Part shown: positions 31,108-44,066 of the stretch, one piece after another
Layout: every line of letters begins with the position of its first letter
Numbering within the stretch: the first letter of the stretch is position 1
NCBI RefSeq assembly: GCF_902635505.1
Contig: NC_045426.1
Span: forward strand, 564,907,818 to 564,971,817
Direction: 5' to 3'
DNA: 64,000 bases
DNA from: Sarcophilus harrisii
Taxonomy: Eukaryota; Chordata; Mammalia; Dasyuromorphia; Dasyuridae
Translations under genes and position numbers: made by a program
Notes under the pieces: model-generated
Seen by the model: the letters and a program-made list of their open reading frames with translations, nothing else
Database searches by the model: none
Told to the model about the DNA's origin: nothing

Positions 31108-34100
31108 GCTGGGAGGCGGAGCCAAGATGGCGGAGAAGGCACATGCAACTTTCTAAGCTCCTCTCATTCCCCTCATAACCAACCATTTAATCCAGCCTTA
31201 GAAATAGCTCTTCACTGCTTAAATTCATGAAGATCAGAAGCATACAACTTACCAGCTGAAGTCTATCTGGAAGATCGCCAGGAAAGGTTTGTCCTGAGGG
31301 GCCAGGAACAGACTAGCACAGGCAGTGAGAGACTAGCATCCTGAGCAGACCAGGGGCAGGGGGTGGGGGGGAGTGGGGGGTGATCTCTGTAGCTAGAGAA
31401 TTTAGAGACCACTCTGTTATAAGCTAACTGCTCTGCCTTGATTACAAAGCAGTAAACTGGCAGAGAAATTAAAGCCTAAAACAGAGGGTACTCTAAAAAA
31501 CACCAGAACCTAACAAGATCAGGCTGTAACGACTCAAACCCGGAAGTGACTCAGGCAGACTGAAACACAGCCCTGCAGCTACATTCTGCAGTTCGGGGCT
31601 TTTACGGGGCAGTTACAAACCCACAAGGCAGGGGGGCACAGCCTGGGCAGCCTCTAATCAGCACAGTGGGGAGCTCGGCCTGGGGCAATAGAACTTCCCC
31701 AACAGGACTGTGCTCCCCAGAGCAGAGAGACTTCTGGTCCCTGCAAATCCATTCACTTCTCAACTGCTAATACCCACAGCCCCAGGGCAGGATTTGGCTT
31801 GGGATAGTGAAACCCCCTGCTGAGTGTCTAGCCCCAGGGCAGTCATTATCTTGCACAGCAGGGGTTCTTTTCAGGGCACATTCCCACCTCTGCCCTGCAG
31901 GCCTGAGTTACTTCCTGGTGGGGAACTCTTTCCCAGAGCACTCCAGTACCTCACTGCTTTTTGCAGCCGGCTAGCAGGACAGCTACCCGTCCATATACCT
32001 CTCACTGCTCTGCAGAGGAAGCTGGTTACCTCCTGGCCCTGAAGGCAGACCCCTACAGGCTTTAACAAAATGAGTAAGAAAATCAAAAGGACAATTGATA
32101 GCTTCTATTCAGAAAGAGAACAGCTTTTCAACCTTAAAGAGACTAATAGCAGACAGTCTCCAGACAATTGTTGGTCCCCAATACAAAAGGCTCTCCTAGA
32201 AGAGAATATTAAAAACCTTAAAAGAGAACTAGAAGAAAAATGGGGAAAGGAAAGAGAAGCTATACAAGAGAGTACAGAAAAGACATATAACTTACTAAAA
32301 GAAAAATTTGATAAAGTGGAAAAAGAAAACAACTTCCCGAAATGTGAATTGGAAAAGGTAAAAAACTCCCAAGAAGTGCAGAGAAACAGAATTTGCGAAT
32401 TGGAGAAAAAACGACTCACAAAAAAAAAAAAAAAAAAAAAAAATTTAGTGAAATGGAAAAAAATTCCATAGAGCAAAATGAGTCATTTAAAAAGTCAATT
32501 GGACATATACAAAAGGAAATAAAAGAAGCTAATGAAGAAATAACACACTAAAAATCAGAACTGAATAAACAGAAATGACCGATTCATTGAGACAGGAAGA
32601 ATCAGTCAAGCAAAAGCAAAAAAATGAAAGATTGAAAAAAATGTCAAATATTTACTAGAAAAAACAACAGACCTGGAAAACAGATCTAGGAGAGAAAACC
32701 TAAGGATCATCAGACTCCCCGAAAATTATGATGAAAAAAAGAGCCTAGATACTATTTTACAGGAAATCATTAAAGAGAACTGCCCAGAAGTAATAGAACC
32801 GGAAGGTAAAATAGGTGTTGAAAGAATCCATCAAACACCTTCTGAAAAAGACCCTAAAATAAAGACTCTGAGGAGTATTGTGGCCAAACTTCAGAATTTA
32901 CAGACAAAAGAAAAAATTCTACAAGCAGCCAAGAAAAAAAACAGTTCAAATACCAAGGTACCACAATAAGGGTCACACAAGATTTGGCTGCCTCAACATT
33001 AAAGGATCAAAGGGCCTGGAATTTGATGTTCCGAAAGGCAAAAGAACTTGGAATGCAGCCAAGAATAAACTACCCAGCTAAGCTGAGCATTTTTTTCCAT
33101 GGAAGAAGATGGACATTTAATGAAGCAGAGCAATTCCATCTGTTTCTAAAGAAAAAAACAGACTTAAAAAATTTGATCTCTAACAACAGGACTCAAGACA
33201 AGTAGAAAAAGGTAAAAGGAACTCTTGAGAACTGTATTTCTGTTGTGAATATACATAAAAACCACATGTATAATTTGATTTTACTGATATAGCATAAAAA
33301 AGGAAAGTAGAAATAGAAAGGGGATAGTGTCGGGAAAAGGGCAAAGGGGAGATAAAAAGAGGGAAACTACATGCAGCAATGAGGCCAAGGAAACCTATCC
33401 ATATCTGAGGGAACTTAGAGAGGGGGAGGAACATTGTGCGAATCTTACCCCGAGTTGGCTCAAAGAGGAAATAATTGACATTTGTTTTACAGCGAATCTT
33501 CTCTAACCTCATTAAAAAGTGAGAGAAGGAAAGGGAAAAGGAACAAGAGTAATAAGGGAAGGGTACAAGAAAGGGAAAGGGATTCAAAGGGAGGAGGGAG
33601 GGATACTAAAGAGGGAAAGCTGGGTGAAGCAAGTGGGACCAATAAGTTTAATACTAAGGAAGGGGGGAAGGAGGGCAAGAAAAAGAAAAGCATAATCTGG
33701 GCATATTAGGATGGCAGAAAATACAGAATTAGTCATTTTAACCACAATGTGAATGGGATGAACTCCCCCATAAAGAGGAGGCAGATAGCAGACTGGATCA
33801 AAAGTCAGAACCCTACAATGTTGTTTACAGGAAACATTTAAAACAGGGAGATACATACAGAGTAAAAGTAAAAGGCTGGAGCAGAATCTATTATGCTTCA
33901 GGCAAAGTCAAAAAGGCAGGAGGTAGCCATCCTTATCTCACATCAAGCAAAAGCAAAAATTGATCTAATTAAAAGAGATAAGGAAGGAAACTATATCTTG
34001 CTAAAAGGAACTATAGACAATGAAGCAATATCGGTATTAAACATAGATGCTATACCACTTGGTGCATATAACTTCCTAAAGGAGAAGTTAAGAGTCATGA

Positions 34101-35077
34101 GAAGAATTAGACAGCAAAACTATAATAGTGGGAGACCTCAATCTTGCACTCTCAGATTTAGATAAAACAAATCACAAAACAAATAAAGAAATTAAAGAGG
34201 TAAATAGAATATTAGAAAAATTAGGTATGATAGATCTCTGGAGAAAACTGAATGGTGACAGAAAGAAGTATACTTTCTTCTCAGCAGCTCATGGAACCTA
34301 CACAAAAATTGACTACATATTAGGACATAAAGACCTCAAAATTAAATGCAGGAAGGCAGAAATAGTAAATGCTTTCTTTTCAGATCACAATGCAACAAAA
34401 ACTACATTCAACAAAAGTTTAGTTGTAAATAAATCAAAAAGTAATTGGAAACTAAATAATCTCATCTTAAAGAATGATTGTGTGAAACCGCAAATTATAG
34501 ACAATAACTTCACTTAAGATAATGACAACGGTGAGACATCATAACAAAATTTGTGGGATGCAGCCAAAGCGGTAATAGGGGGAAACATTAGATCCTTAGA
34601 GGCTTACTTGAAGGAAATAGAGAAAGAGAAGGTCAATGAATTGGGCTTGCAACTTAAAAAGCTAGAAAAAGACCAAATTAAAAACCCCCATCAATTAATA
34701 AACTTGAAATTCTAAGTTTAAAGGAGAAATTAATATTGAAAGTAAAACTATTGAACTAATAAGTCAAAGAGTTGGTTTTATTTTTAAAAAAATCAATAAA
34801 ATTGATAAACCTTTGGTAAATCTGATTAGAAAAAGGAGAGAGGAAAATCAACTTAGTAGTCTTAAAAATGAAAAGGGAGAACTTTCCACCAATGAAGAGG
34901 AAATTAAAGAAATAAGGGGTTACTTTGCCCAACTTTACGTCAATAAATTTGATAACCTAAGTGAAATGGATGACTACCTCCAAAAATATAGACTTCCCAG
35001 ACTAACAGAGGGGGAAGTAAATTGCTTAAATACTCCCATTTCAGAAAAAGAAATAGGTTGTTCTATTTATCAACTCC

Positions 35078-35115
<38 letters not shown>

Positions 35116-36707
35116 CAGGTCCAGATGGATTTACATGTGAAATTCTACCAAACACTTAAAGAACAATTAGTCCCAGTGCTATATAAATTATTTGATAAAA
35201 TAGGGAATGAAGGACTTCTACCAAATTCCTTCTATGACACAGACATGGTACTGATACTAAATCAGGTAGGTTGAAAACAGAGAGAAAAAACTATAGACCA
35301 ATCTCTCCCTAATGAATATTGATGCTAAAATCTTAAATAAAATATTAGCAAAAAGACTACAGAAAATCATCCCCAGGATAATTCATCATGATCAAGTAGG
35401 ATTTATACCAGGAATGCAGGGCTGGTTCAATATTAGGAAAACTATCAGCATAATTGGCCATATTAATAACCAAATTAACAAAAACCACAGGATCATCTCA
35501 ATAGATGCAGAAAAAGCATTTGATAAAATCCAACATCCATTCCTATTAAAAACACTTGAGAGTATAGGAATAAATGGACTTTTCCTTGAAATAATCAGTA
35601 GCATCTATTTAAAACCATCATATGTAATGGGGACAAACTGCAACCATTCCCAATAAGATCAGGAGTGAAACAAGGTTGCCCATTATCACCGTTACTATTT
35701 AATATTGTATTAGAAATGCTAGCTTTGGCAATAAGAGCTGAGAAAGATTAAAGGAATAAGAATAGGCAATAAGGAAACCAAATTATCACTCTTTGCCGAT
35801 GATATGATGGTATACTTAGAGAACCCCAGAGATTCTACTAAAAAGTTATTAAAAATAATCCACAACTTTAGTAAAGTTGCTGGTTATAAAATAAACCCAC
35901 ATAAGTCATCAGCATTCTTATATATCACTAACAACAGTCACCACCAACAGTCAAGAGTTACAAAGAGAAATTCCATTTAAAGTAACTACTGGTAGTATAA
36001 AATATTTAGGAATGTATCTGCCAAGGGGAAAAAAAAAAAAATCAAACTTTATGAGCAAAACTACAAAACACTTTCCACACAAATTAAGTCTGATCTAAGC
36101 AACTGGAAAAATATTAAATGCTCTTGGATTGGGCGAGCAAATATAAGATGATAATACTACCTAAACTAATCTATTTAGTGCTATACCAATCAGACTTCCC
36201 AAAACCTATTTTGATGACCTAGAAAAAATAAAATTCATATGGAAAAACAAAAGGTCAAGAATTTTAAGGGAATTAATGGAAAAGAAAAATCAAATGAAGG
36301 TGGCCTAGCTGTACCAGATCTAAAATTATATTATAAGGTAGCGGTTACTAAAACCATCTGGTATTGGCTAAGAAGTAGACTAGTTGATCAGTGGAATAGG
36401 TTAGGTTTAAAGGACAAAACAGCCAATAACTTTAATTATCTAGTGTTTGACAAACCCAAAGACCCTAGTTTTTGGGATAAGAATGCATTATTTGACAAAA
36501 ATTGCTGGGAAAATTGGAAATTAGTATGGTAGAAACTAGCCATTGACCCACACTTAACACTGTACACCAAGTTATGGTCAAAATGGGTTCATGATCTAGG
36601 CATAAAGAATGAGGTTATAAATAAATTGGAAGAGATAGGATTGTTTATCTCTCAGACCTGTGGAAGAAGAAGGAATTTATGACCAAAGAAGAACTAGAGA
36701 TCACTAT
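31108..36707 (+). mobile_element. L1 with complete 5' UTR, ORF1 and most of ORF2; 3' end missing
   Basis: Begins GCTGGGAGGCGGAGCCAAGA, the marsupial L1 start, with a YY1-like AAGATGGCGG at 31124-31133. The GC-rich 5' UTR reaches 32069. ORF1 starts at ATG 32070 (MSKKIKRTID), with a coiled coil and an RRM-like region (RENLRIIRLPENYDEKKSLD near 32695), to about 33205. A purine-rich inter-ORF segment (33210-33710) follows. ORF2 holds endonuclease (NGDRKKYTFFSAAHGTYTKI near 34255), RT ([16 protein letters not shown] near 35500) and FADD at about 35792. It is broken by several frameshifts, including long A-tracts at 32420-32443 and 35082-35111. The sequence leaves L1 near 36707, before the ORF2 end and 3' UTR. 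Confidence 0.93.
32070..33205 (+). pseudogene. L1 ORF1 (broken)
   Basis: RNA-binding chaperone of the L1 particle. Visible parts in order: start MSKKIKRTIDSFYSEREQLF, a coiled coil (LKRELEEKWGKEREAIQEST), then after an expanded A-tract a second frame with the RRM-like domain, and the C-terminal domain (AKELGMQPRINYPAKLSIFF). The A-tract shifts the frame, so no full-length protein can be made. Confidence 0.85.
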
Positions 36708-36859
36708 TGACTATTAACAACCCTTCCATAATAATGGGTACTAAAATTTTCTTTCTTTTCTCTCACATAAGGATAGCATAAGGATCAAATGAAATAACAG
36801 GATCCAGGAGAGCTGTGAGAGATTCTATACACTAGAAAAGAAATAACACTAGAATAATT
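36708..36859. other. Short unassigned segment after truncated L1
   Basis: Possibly a MIR-like scrap (AGGATCAAATGAAATAACAG); otherwise nothing recognised. Confidence 0.3.
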
Positions 36860-37060
36860 TTTGGTCATTATGTTGGTCAGAGTTCTTGTCTTTCAAAGTT
36901 GTTAATTTTTCACAATATTATCATTATCTTGGTTCTGCTTACTTCATTCTGCATCAGTTCATATAAGACTTTCTAGGTTTCTCTCTAATCATACTTTTCA
37001 CCATTTCTTGCCACAATCGTATTCCATTTTGCCCATATACCATAATTTCTCCTACCATTG
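36860..37060 (-). mobile_element. Old L1 3' end fragment
   Basis: Reverse-complement old L1 tail (TCTTTCAAAGTTGTTAATTT, then CTTCATTCTGCATCAGTTCA, then CGTATTCCATTTTGCCCATA). Confidence 0.75.
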
Positions 37061-37079
37061 CCCCAAGTCATAATTTAAT

Positions 37080-37330
37080 TTTCTTTTTTAATTTTTTTGT
37101 TATACCATTTTAATTTTCAAAATACATACATGGATAATTTTTCAACATTAACCCTTGCAAAATCTTATATTTCAATTCCATTCCTTTCCCCCACATAGAT
37201 AGCAAGTAAACCAATATATGTTAAACATGGTAAAAATATGTTAAATCCAATATATACATACATATTTACACAATATTTTGCTGCACCCATTGCTTTCTTG
37301 GCAATTTTCATTTCAATGAAAATGTTTCAT
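37080..37330 (-). mobile_element. L1 3' UTR fragment
   Basis: T-rich start, then ACATACATGGATAATTTTTC, then a TATGTTAAATCCAATATAT segment. Standard marsupial L1 tail, strongly truncated. Confidence 0.85.
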
Positions 37331-37389
37331 TTCATCTCATTCTCCAGCCCATCCCTCCCACCCCCCAGGCTATTTTCAGTTTTGGCAAC

Positions 37390-38258
37390 AATTAGTGCCC
37401 AAAGAGGAACATGAGGTAGAGGACCTCAAGGGACTGTACAGAGTGGGACATGGAGGAATCAGGATCTCCCTGTGAGCCTGAGGCATGTCCTTTTAGGAGA
37501 AAGATAAAGGAAGAGCTGGATATAAACCAGTCATCACAGGTACATTTTCAAACAAAAAGAAAGCACTATGGTAGAAGAGGGAAAAAGGTAGTTTCACTTT
37601 CTCCACAGTCCAAGTAGAAGTAGAGGAACCTCTCCAGTTCATCAGGCCAATAACCTAGGGAAGACAAACCAAGTTTACTCAAAAACTCAGAACAAACCAG
37701 AAAAACTTATTTGAAAGTACTCCAAAAGCTGATAAAGAAACATGGTCTCACTACTTTGCAAGACCAGCTGGAGCAGTTTCTAGAAATAACATGCTTCCTC
37801 TCCTTGGTTCTCTAAGGAGGGCACCCTGGAATTGAGGGATGGAAAAGAGGTAGGGAACAAATGACAGTGTATTACAAGCAAGTAGAACATGAACATTCTC
37901 CTCTGCATGCCTTTGCGTTATACAACATCACTGAAACATGCATGGTACCCACTACTACCCTTAAGGAAATCTAACAGTTTTTTGCCATGACCCAGTGTGG
38001 AGAACAAGTGGAAGAAGAGGTTGAATCTGCAGAGTCATGAGAAAAAACAGGGCCCCAAGCAGCTGTAATATGAAATAAGCCTCATAAGGAGGAACCTGAC
38101 AAAGAATGACCATGGCCCCCATCATCACTTAATTATCCCTGTCAGCCAATTTGTCCACCACACTCAAATGCACCTTGATACCGCCCCCCCCCCACAGTAG
38201 GCAATTCATTCCACATTAGAAAGAGCATTACAACAGGCAAGAGAAAAAGATATTGGAT
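37390..38258 (+). mobile_element. Older ERV fossil, left part (leader/gag-like)
   Basis: Sequence just upstream of the younger provirus and sequence just after it (from 44407) appear to belong to one older element: the 6-bp target site falls in gag-like sequence. No clear LTR is identified for it. Heavily broken. Confidence 0.45.
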
Positions 38259-38588
38259 TGTAATGGGCTGAAGCTCTAGAGTAGCACTGAGGTCCCAAGC
38301 ACTTGAGGCTAATTAGCAATTGGACAATACTCTATGAATATATACTTGGAGAAAAAATGGCCCCGCCCACTCTGTGCAAGTTTGATGTGTTGTATAGGAG
38401 ATTGGGAGGAGTATTTGGGGGTGGAGTGCGAGAGTCAGAGGCACTGCTGGCCAGATTTGTCTCGATTGCTCTCACTTCCTATCATCATTCCCCTTCACCT
38501 CTGCAAAAAAAATAAAGATCAAGGATTTTCCCTTATTCTGATTCTGGTTGATTTTAATATACTCTGGGTGCTAAACATGGTCATCACA
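38259..38588 (+). repeat. 5' LTR of ERVK-type provirus
   Basis: 330 bp with TG...CA ends and AATAAAGATC near 38510; the primer-binding site follows at 38591-38608. The body is clearly paired with the 3' LTR at 44067-44400. Confidence 0.93.
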
Positions 38589-40903
38589 TTTGGCACCCAT
38601 TATGGAACCAAGGACCCTACTTTCACTGAAGAAGTCTCTGGTGACCAGGAAGTTAGGTGAGTATTTTAATAGACAAACAGGGAACTTTAAGGGCTAACCT
38701 AGTAACCTTTTCTGACTGAAATGGGGCAGATGTTAGGAAAAGATTCTCCTCCATACCCACCCCCACCCCTGCCCTAAAGGGGCCCTATAGAAAGCATGCT
38801 TAAGTTGATCGAGGGACAAGCCTTAATTATAACTTGGGAACAGATCGCTAGACTTCTGGGTACATTAAAACGCACCTCCCCTTGGTTCTTAGAAAGGCAA
38901 ATCTCTCCAGACAATTGGAGATTAATAGGACGACAACTCTGTGCATATTACAACGAAAAAGGTCTCATTCAATTTCTATTGAAGCATTCTATATATACAC
39001 AACATAATACAGTTGACCTTAAAGAGTCCTGCAAGTTATAGAAAAAATAAAAGTTCTAGGAATAGTCAGATGAAGAAATGTGAGGAAAATGAGGAAGACA
39101 ATGAACAGCTTAATGACCATATCCCTATAGGACATGGAGATCTAAGTGGGGCTCAAGGGTACGGTGACTTTCCATTCCAGGAGACAGCTTCAACACAGCC
39201 TATGGAGGAGATAATTGACTCTCCTCCATCAACTCCACCTTCCGGGATGGAGGGAAGAGGAGTAGTGGGAGGGGCAGTGACACCACCAGCATCCAACCGC
39301 TCCTATGAGTAGATTGCAAAAGGCACTATTCAAAGCCACTGAAGAAGGGAAAGATGTAAATGAGTTAAGACCACAGATTTATCTCCTGTGATTCAACAGT
39401 TTAATTCTTCAGGTCAAGAAAGCATAAAATATGTTCCTTTTGATATAGAAATCCTCAAAGACCCGAAAAAGGCTTGCACTCTTTATGGGGCTACATCAGC
39501 TTATGTTAAGATATTACAGAATTTGGCTTATGAAATCTTAACCTCTAATGACTGGAAATCTATAGCAAGGGTATGCTTAGAACCTGGACAAAACTTTTGG
39601 TGGCTTTCTGAATATACTGAGCTCTGTAGGAGGATATAAGTCCAACCAAATAGTCAAATTGGAGTTCATACTCCAATCATCTATGACCAAATAACAGGTG
39701 TAGGTTCTTATGCAGCCATTGCAGTGTAGATTAATTACTCCATAGCAGCATATGAGCAAATTGCTGCTGCTGCTGCTGCTATCAAAGCATGGGTCTTTCT
39801 CCCCAATAAAAACAACAAGAGTGAGGCCTTCACAAAAATAACACAAGGGCCAAATGAACCCTTTGCTGATTTTGTGGGATGTTTGCAGACAGCTGTCTCA
39901 CGAACTAATGGTGAAAATACAGTAACAGACATTTTGATAAGAAAACTTGCTAAGAAAAATGCTAATGAGATTTGTAGAAGAATTACACTAGGACTGCGCA
40001 AGGATGCTCCTTTAGAGGAGATCATAAGATGCTGGCCACAGTGGGCACAAATGCCTTTTATAGCCAGGCTATGATACAGACTTCAAGATCCGAACATGGG
40101 AAGACAGGGTCCCTTTTAGCAAGAGACTTCCAGAGAGACTCGTCAATGCTTTCAATGTGATATATATGGGGCATCTGAAAGCTCAATGTTGGTAGAGACA
40201 GAATGAAAAGACAGGGTAGGAGAACAAGACCCATTACCCCATGTCCAAAATGCAACAGAGGCTTCCATTGGGCCTCAGAATGTAGACTGATTCAGGGAAA
40301 CGGGATGAGGGGTCCAGCTCCAGGGCCCCAGACAAAAAAAACACTTGGGGCATGATGGCAGCCAATGGTGCACCCAGAGAGTGTCTAGAAGTCCAGTACC
40401 CAGATATGACCAATCAGCCAGGAAGCCATCTGATGGGAGAAAGGGATTACACAATCAATCCACCAGGAAGCAACCTGGATTTGCTTCCAGGGATTACAAT
40501 TGGGGAGAATAGAGTTGTATATGCAGCTAAAATAACCAAAATACCCCCTGGAGAAGTGAAAACTGTTCCTCTCCAGCCTGTGGATCCCTTGCCTCCAGGC
40601 ACAGTAGGCTTGACCATTTCACCTTGAGTGTACATACAAAACAGTGTTCCACACACTGATGTGGGAAACTGGGGAACGTGTAGATAATATCCCAGTCACT
40701 AATACAGGTAGACAATGTGTGACTATCACCCAAGAGAAGTAGTAGGATCAGGTTTACTCATACAGACTCCTAATAAGCAATCTGGTGATAGTCGCCCAGA
40801 TTCTGACTCCAAGCCACAAAATCCAGGAATATACTAGACAGCAGCTGTAACAGCTGACCGACCTGAACTCACGATCTATATAAATGGCATACCATCGGAA
40901 GGA

Positions 40904-41932
40904 TTGGTAGACACGGGTGCAAATCGTACAGTCATTAAAGGTGCCAACTGGCCCAGTCACTGGCCAAAGATTAATGCAAACACCTCCATGTCTGGCGTAG
41001 GAGGAACAATAGCAGCTGAAGTTAGTGTTGCCCCTATGAGATGGACTTTTGAAGGCAAAACAGGAGTTTTTACTCCTTTTACAATTGAAAAAATCCCCAT
41101 CAATCTGTGGGGAAGAGACTGTTTACAGCAATTAGGGTTAAAAATGAATACTTTGGTTTTTTTAGGCAGGGCTGCTGTTGAAGGCCTGCCAACACTTCCA
41201 CCTGTTCCTATCCAATGGAAAACTGATACACTAGTGTGGATAGAACAGTGGCCCCTAGGTAGCAATAAAATTCAGGCCTTATTAGAAATGGTACAGGAAC
41301 AGCTTGACCAAGGACACTTACAACCTTCTCTAAGTCCTTGGAATTCCCCAGTATTTGTTGTAAAAGAGAAATCTGGAAAATGGAGGGTGTTGACTGATTT
41401 AAGAAAAGTAAATGAACAGATGGAAACTATGGGAACTCTTCAGCCTGGACTTCCATCTCCTACTCAGTTGCCTAGAGAAAGACCTCTTTGGGTCATAGAT
41501 ATTAAGGATTGTTTCTATTCTATCCCTCTGGATAAGGAGGATATGAAAAGATTTGCCTTTTCAGTGCCCAGCATTAACTTAGCTGAGCCTTATAAAAGAT
41601 ATGAATGGACAGTTTTGCCACAGGGAATGAAAAACAACCCTACTATTTGTCAAATGTATGTTACTGCTACTCTTACTCCAATAAGAAAAGTATTTCCAAA
41701 AGTAATGTTTTTACATTATATGGATGATATATTGGGATGTGCACCTGGGGAACAAACGTTAGAAGCATGTCTACAAAAGACCATAGAAACACTAAGGAAT
41801 TACAAATTGTACATAGCTCCAGAAAAAATTCAAAGACATGCTCCTTTTCAATATTTAGGATATGAAGTATACCCTAAGGTGCTTATAATACAAAAACTGT
41901 CCTTAAGAACAGAAGCTAAACACTTTAAATGA
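40904..41932 (+). pseudogene. ERVK-type protease/reverse transcriptase segment (fossil)
   Basis: The longest open part of the provirus. It shows an aspartic protease signature (DTGA) near its start and a reverse transcriptase palm with the YMDD-type active-site motif, plus the conserved LPQGMKNNP segment. It would act in virion maturation and reverse transcription. Protease and RT lie in one frame here, whereas betaretroviruses usually separate pro and pol by a ribosomal frameshift. The element as a whole is broken. Confidence 0.85.
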
Positions 41933-42707
41933 TTTTCAGAAATTGATAGGCGATATCCAATGGATGCAATCAGTGTTAGACTTGACTACCTATCAACTGC
42001 AACCATTATATGACATTTTAAGGGGAAAAAGCGCTTTAAACTCACCACGCCAGCTTACAAAAGAAGCTGAACTAGCTTGATCCAATGTGGTTGAAAGAGT
42101 CGCTCAAAAACCCTTGGAAATATCAGTTTTTGCTATACAAGAAGCCCCCAAAGCAGTCCTTCATCAGGGAAACTGTGATAGAGTGGGTGAACCTCCCGGC
42201 ACAACCAGAACAAAGCCTTACTCCTTACCCAGTGCTCGTGGCTAGAATTTTATTAAAGGCCTTTAAGTGAACAGTACAATTATCTGGGACAAGACCTGAC
42301 AAGATATACACCTTTTATACTAGCACACAAATTAATGTGTGCTGTGAGACCATCCCAGAGTGGCAAATTTTGTTAGCCATGGCTCTGAATTTTGCACACA
42401 GGTCTCCATTAAAGATAACCCGATTACATAATTGGCAATGGATTCCTGAAGAAAAGGTTTCTAAAGTTCCTCTTAAACGACCAACTGCCTTTACAAATGC
42501 ATCCAACCATAATATTTGCGCTCTCATGACTTAACTATAAAGAGAGTAGTCAGAACTCCTTTTCAGTCCACTCAGCAGAATGAATTGTATGCAATCATTC
42601 TAGCTCTTATTATCCAGGAAATATAAATATAATATCTGATTCGGTCTATTCAGTACCTGTGGTACAAAGAATTGCCACAGTCCAAATAAAATTTGTAGCC
42701 TCTAATA

Positions 42708-42900
42708 CAGGGGTCCTTAAACTACAGCCCGCGGACCAGATGTGGCAGTTGAGGACATTTATCCCCCTCACCCAGGGCTATGAAGTTTCTTTATTTAAAG
42801 GCCCACAAAACAAAGTTTGTTTTTACTATAATCCAGCCCTCCAACAGTCTGAGGGACAGTGAACTGCTGCCCCCCTATTTTAAAAGTTTGAGGATCCCTG
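42708..42900 (+). mobile_element. Non-autonomous hAT DNA transposon nested in provirus
   Basis: 193 bp with short terminal inverted repeats, CAGGGGTCCTTAAACT at the left and AGTTTGAGGATCCCTG at the right. It is flanked by a perfect 8-bp target duplication, CTCTAATA (42700-42707 and 42901-42908), diagnostic of hAT elements. It has no transposase. The interior includes CCCTCCAACAGTCTGAGGGA, typical of a mammalian/marsupial hAT MITE family. Confidence 0.92.
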
Positions 42901-42901
42901 C

Positions 42902-42906
<5 letters not shown>

Positions 42907-42957
<51 letters not shown>
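42907..42957. repeat. (TA)n microsatellite
   Basis: About 25 TA units start directly in the right-hand hAT target duplication (CTCTAATA then TATATA). Confidence 0.97.
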
Positions 42958-42960
<3 letters not shown>

Positions 42961-44066
42961 TTCTCTAAGAAATTTCAAGAGCAAGTGAGAAAGCATCCAG
43001 ATAAGATTTATATTTTGCATGTCCACTCTCATAGTGGACTTCCAGGTCCTATTTTTGATGGTAATTCAAAGGCAGATAGCCTTACAACTGTTGGTCAATA
43101 CTCCTTTATTCCAAGAAGCCCAGGAATCTCATTCTAAATATCAGGCTGCTCGAACTTTACGTCTACAATTTGGACTAACAAGAGAGGAAGCTAGGAGCAT
43201 AGTAAAAGCCTGTACAACTTACCTTCCTTTCCATGCTCCTACACTGCCTCCAGGGAAGAACCCTCGTAGTTTGAGGCCCAATGAAATTTGGCAAATGGAC
43301 GTGACCCATTATAATTCTTTAGAACACCTGTCTTTTATCCACATTGTGGTAGACACCTTTTCAGGATTCGCTTTTGCAATACCAGCAGCAAAAGAGACAG
43401 CCTGAGTTCCTTAAGGAAGCATTTGCAATTATGGGTATGCCACAAGCAATAAAAACAGATAATTGTCCTGCATATACTTCTATTAAATGTTGCGGGACTT
43501 CAAAATCTGCTGGAATCATTGGATTCTCTAACACATAAAACTGTTGCAGGACTTCAAAAACTTGGGCTGGGGAGTGGTGGGGGGAGATCATTGGATTCCC
43601 TGACACGTGAAGCAATAGACAATAGATTGGTTTGGACTATCTCTTGGCTGCTGAAGGTGTATGTGTGACTATTTAGATACCCTCCTAGGACTTCTGGAAA
43701 TCTTTGACAACACCTTCTTGATCTATATTGTTTGTTATCCCGCTACTTGCGTGTACAATTCATGTTTGTTACACCACATCGAGCCTGCACTGACTTGAGG
43801 AAAGTCATCACTAATAGCCTCTGCATTATTGCTATGTGCTTGTGTAATACCGCCCATGCTGATGGGTTTGTGCATACCTGTTTCTAAGAAGATCCTTCAG
43901 CCCAGAAACCCAATAGCAATCCCCACTTTCCTTTGGTGCTTTTCATCTCCCTTCCCAATATGTCAGGCAGGGCATGATCATTTCCTTTTTAGTGCTTTTA
44001 CCTCCCTCCCTGAGAGGTCAGGGATGGCTTGACCACCTGTGTTCTAAAACAGAAGAAAGCAGCAGA

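Noticed and set aside
33482-33709. Lys/Gly/Glu-rich frame as a small gene
   Set aside because: It lies in the purine-rich inter-ORF region of an L1; the same sequence type occurs in other L1 copies.
40904-41932. Protease/RT frame as a domesticated host gene
   Set aside because: It lies in an otherwise broken provirus with both LTRs, and there is no sign of independent regulation. Kept as a fossil part.
43415-44066. Envelope gene of the provirus
   Set aside because: No recognisable envelope features; only short non-coding remnants before the 3' LTR.
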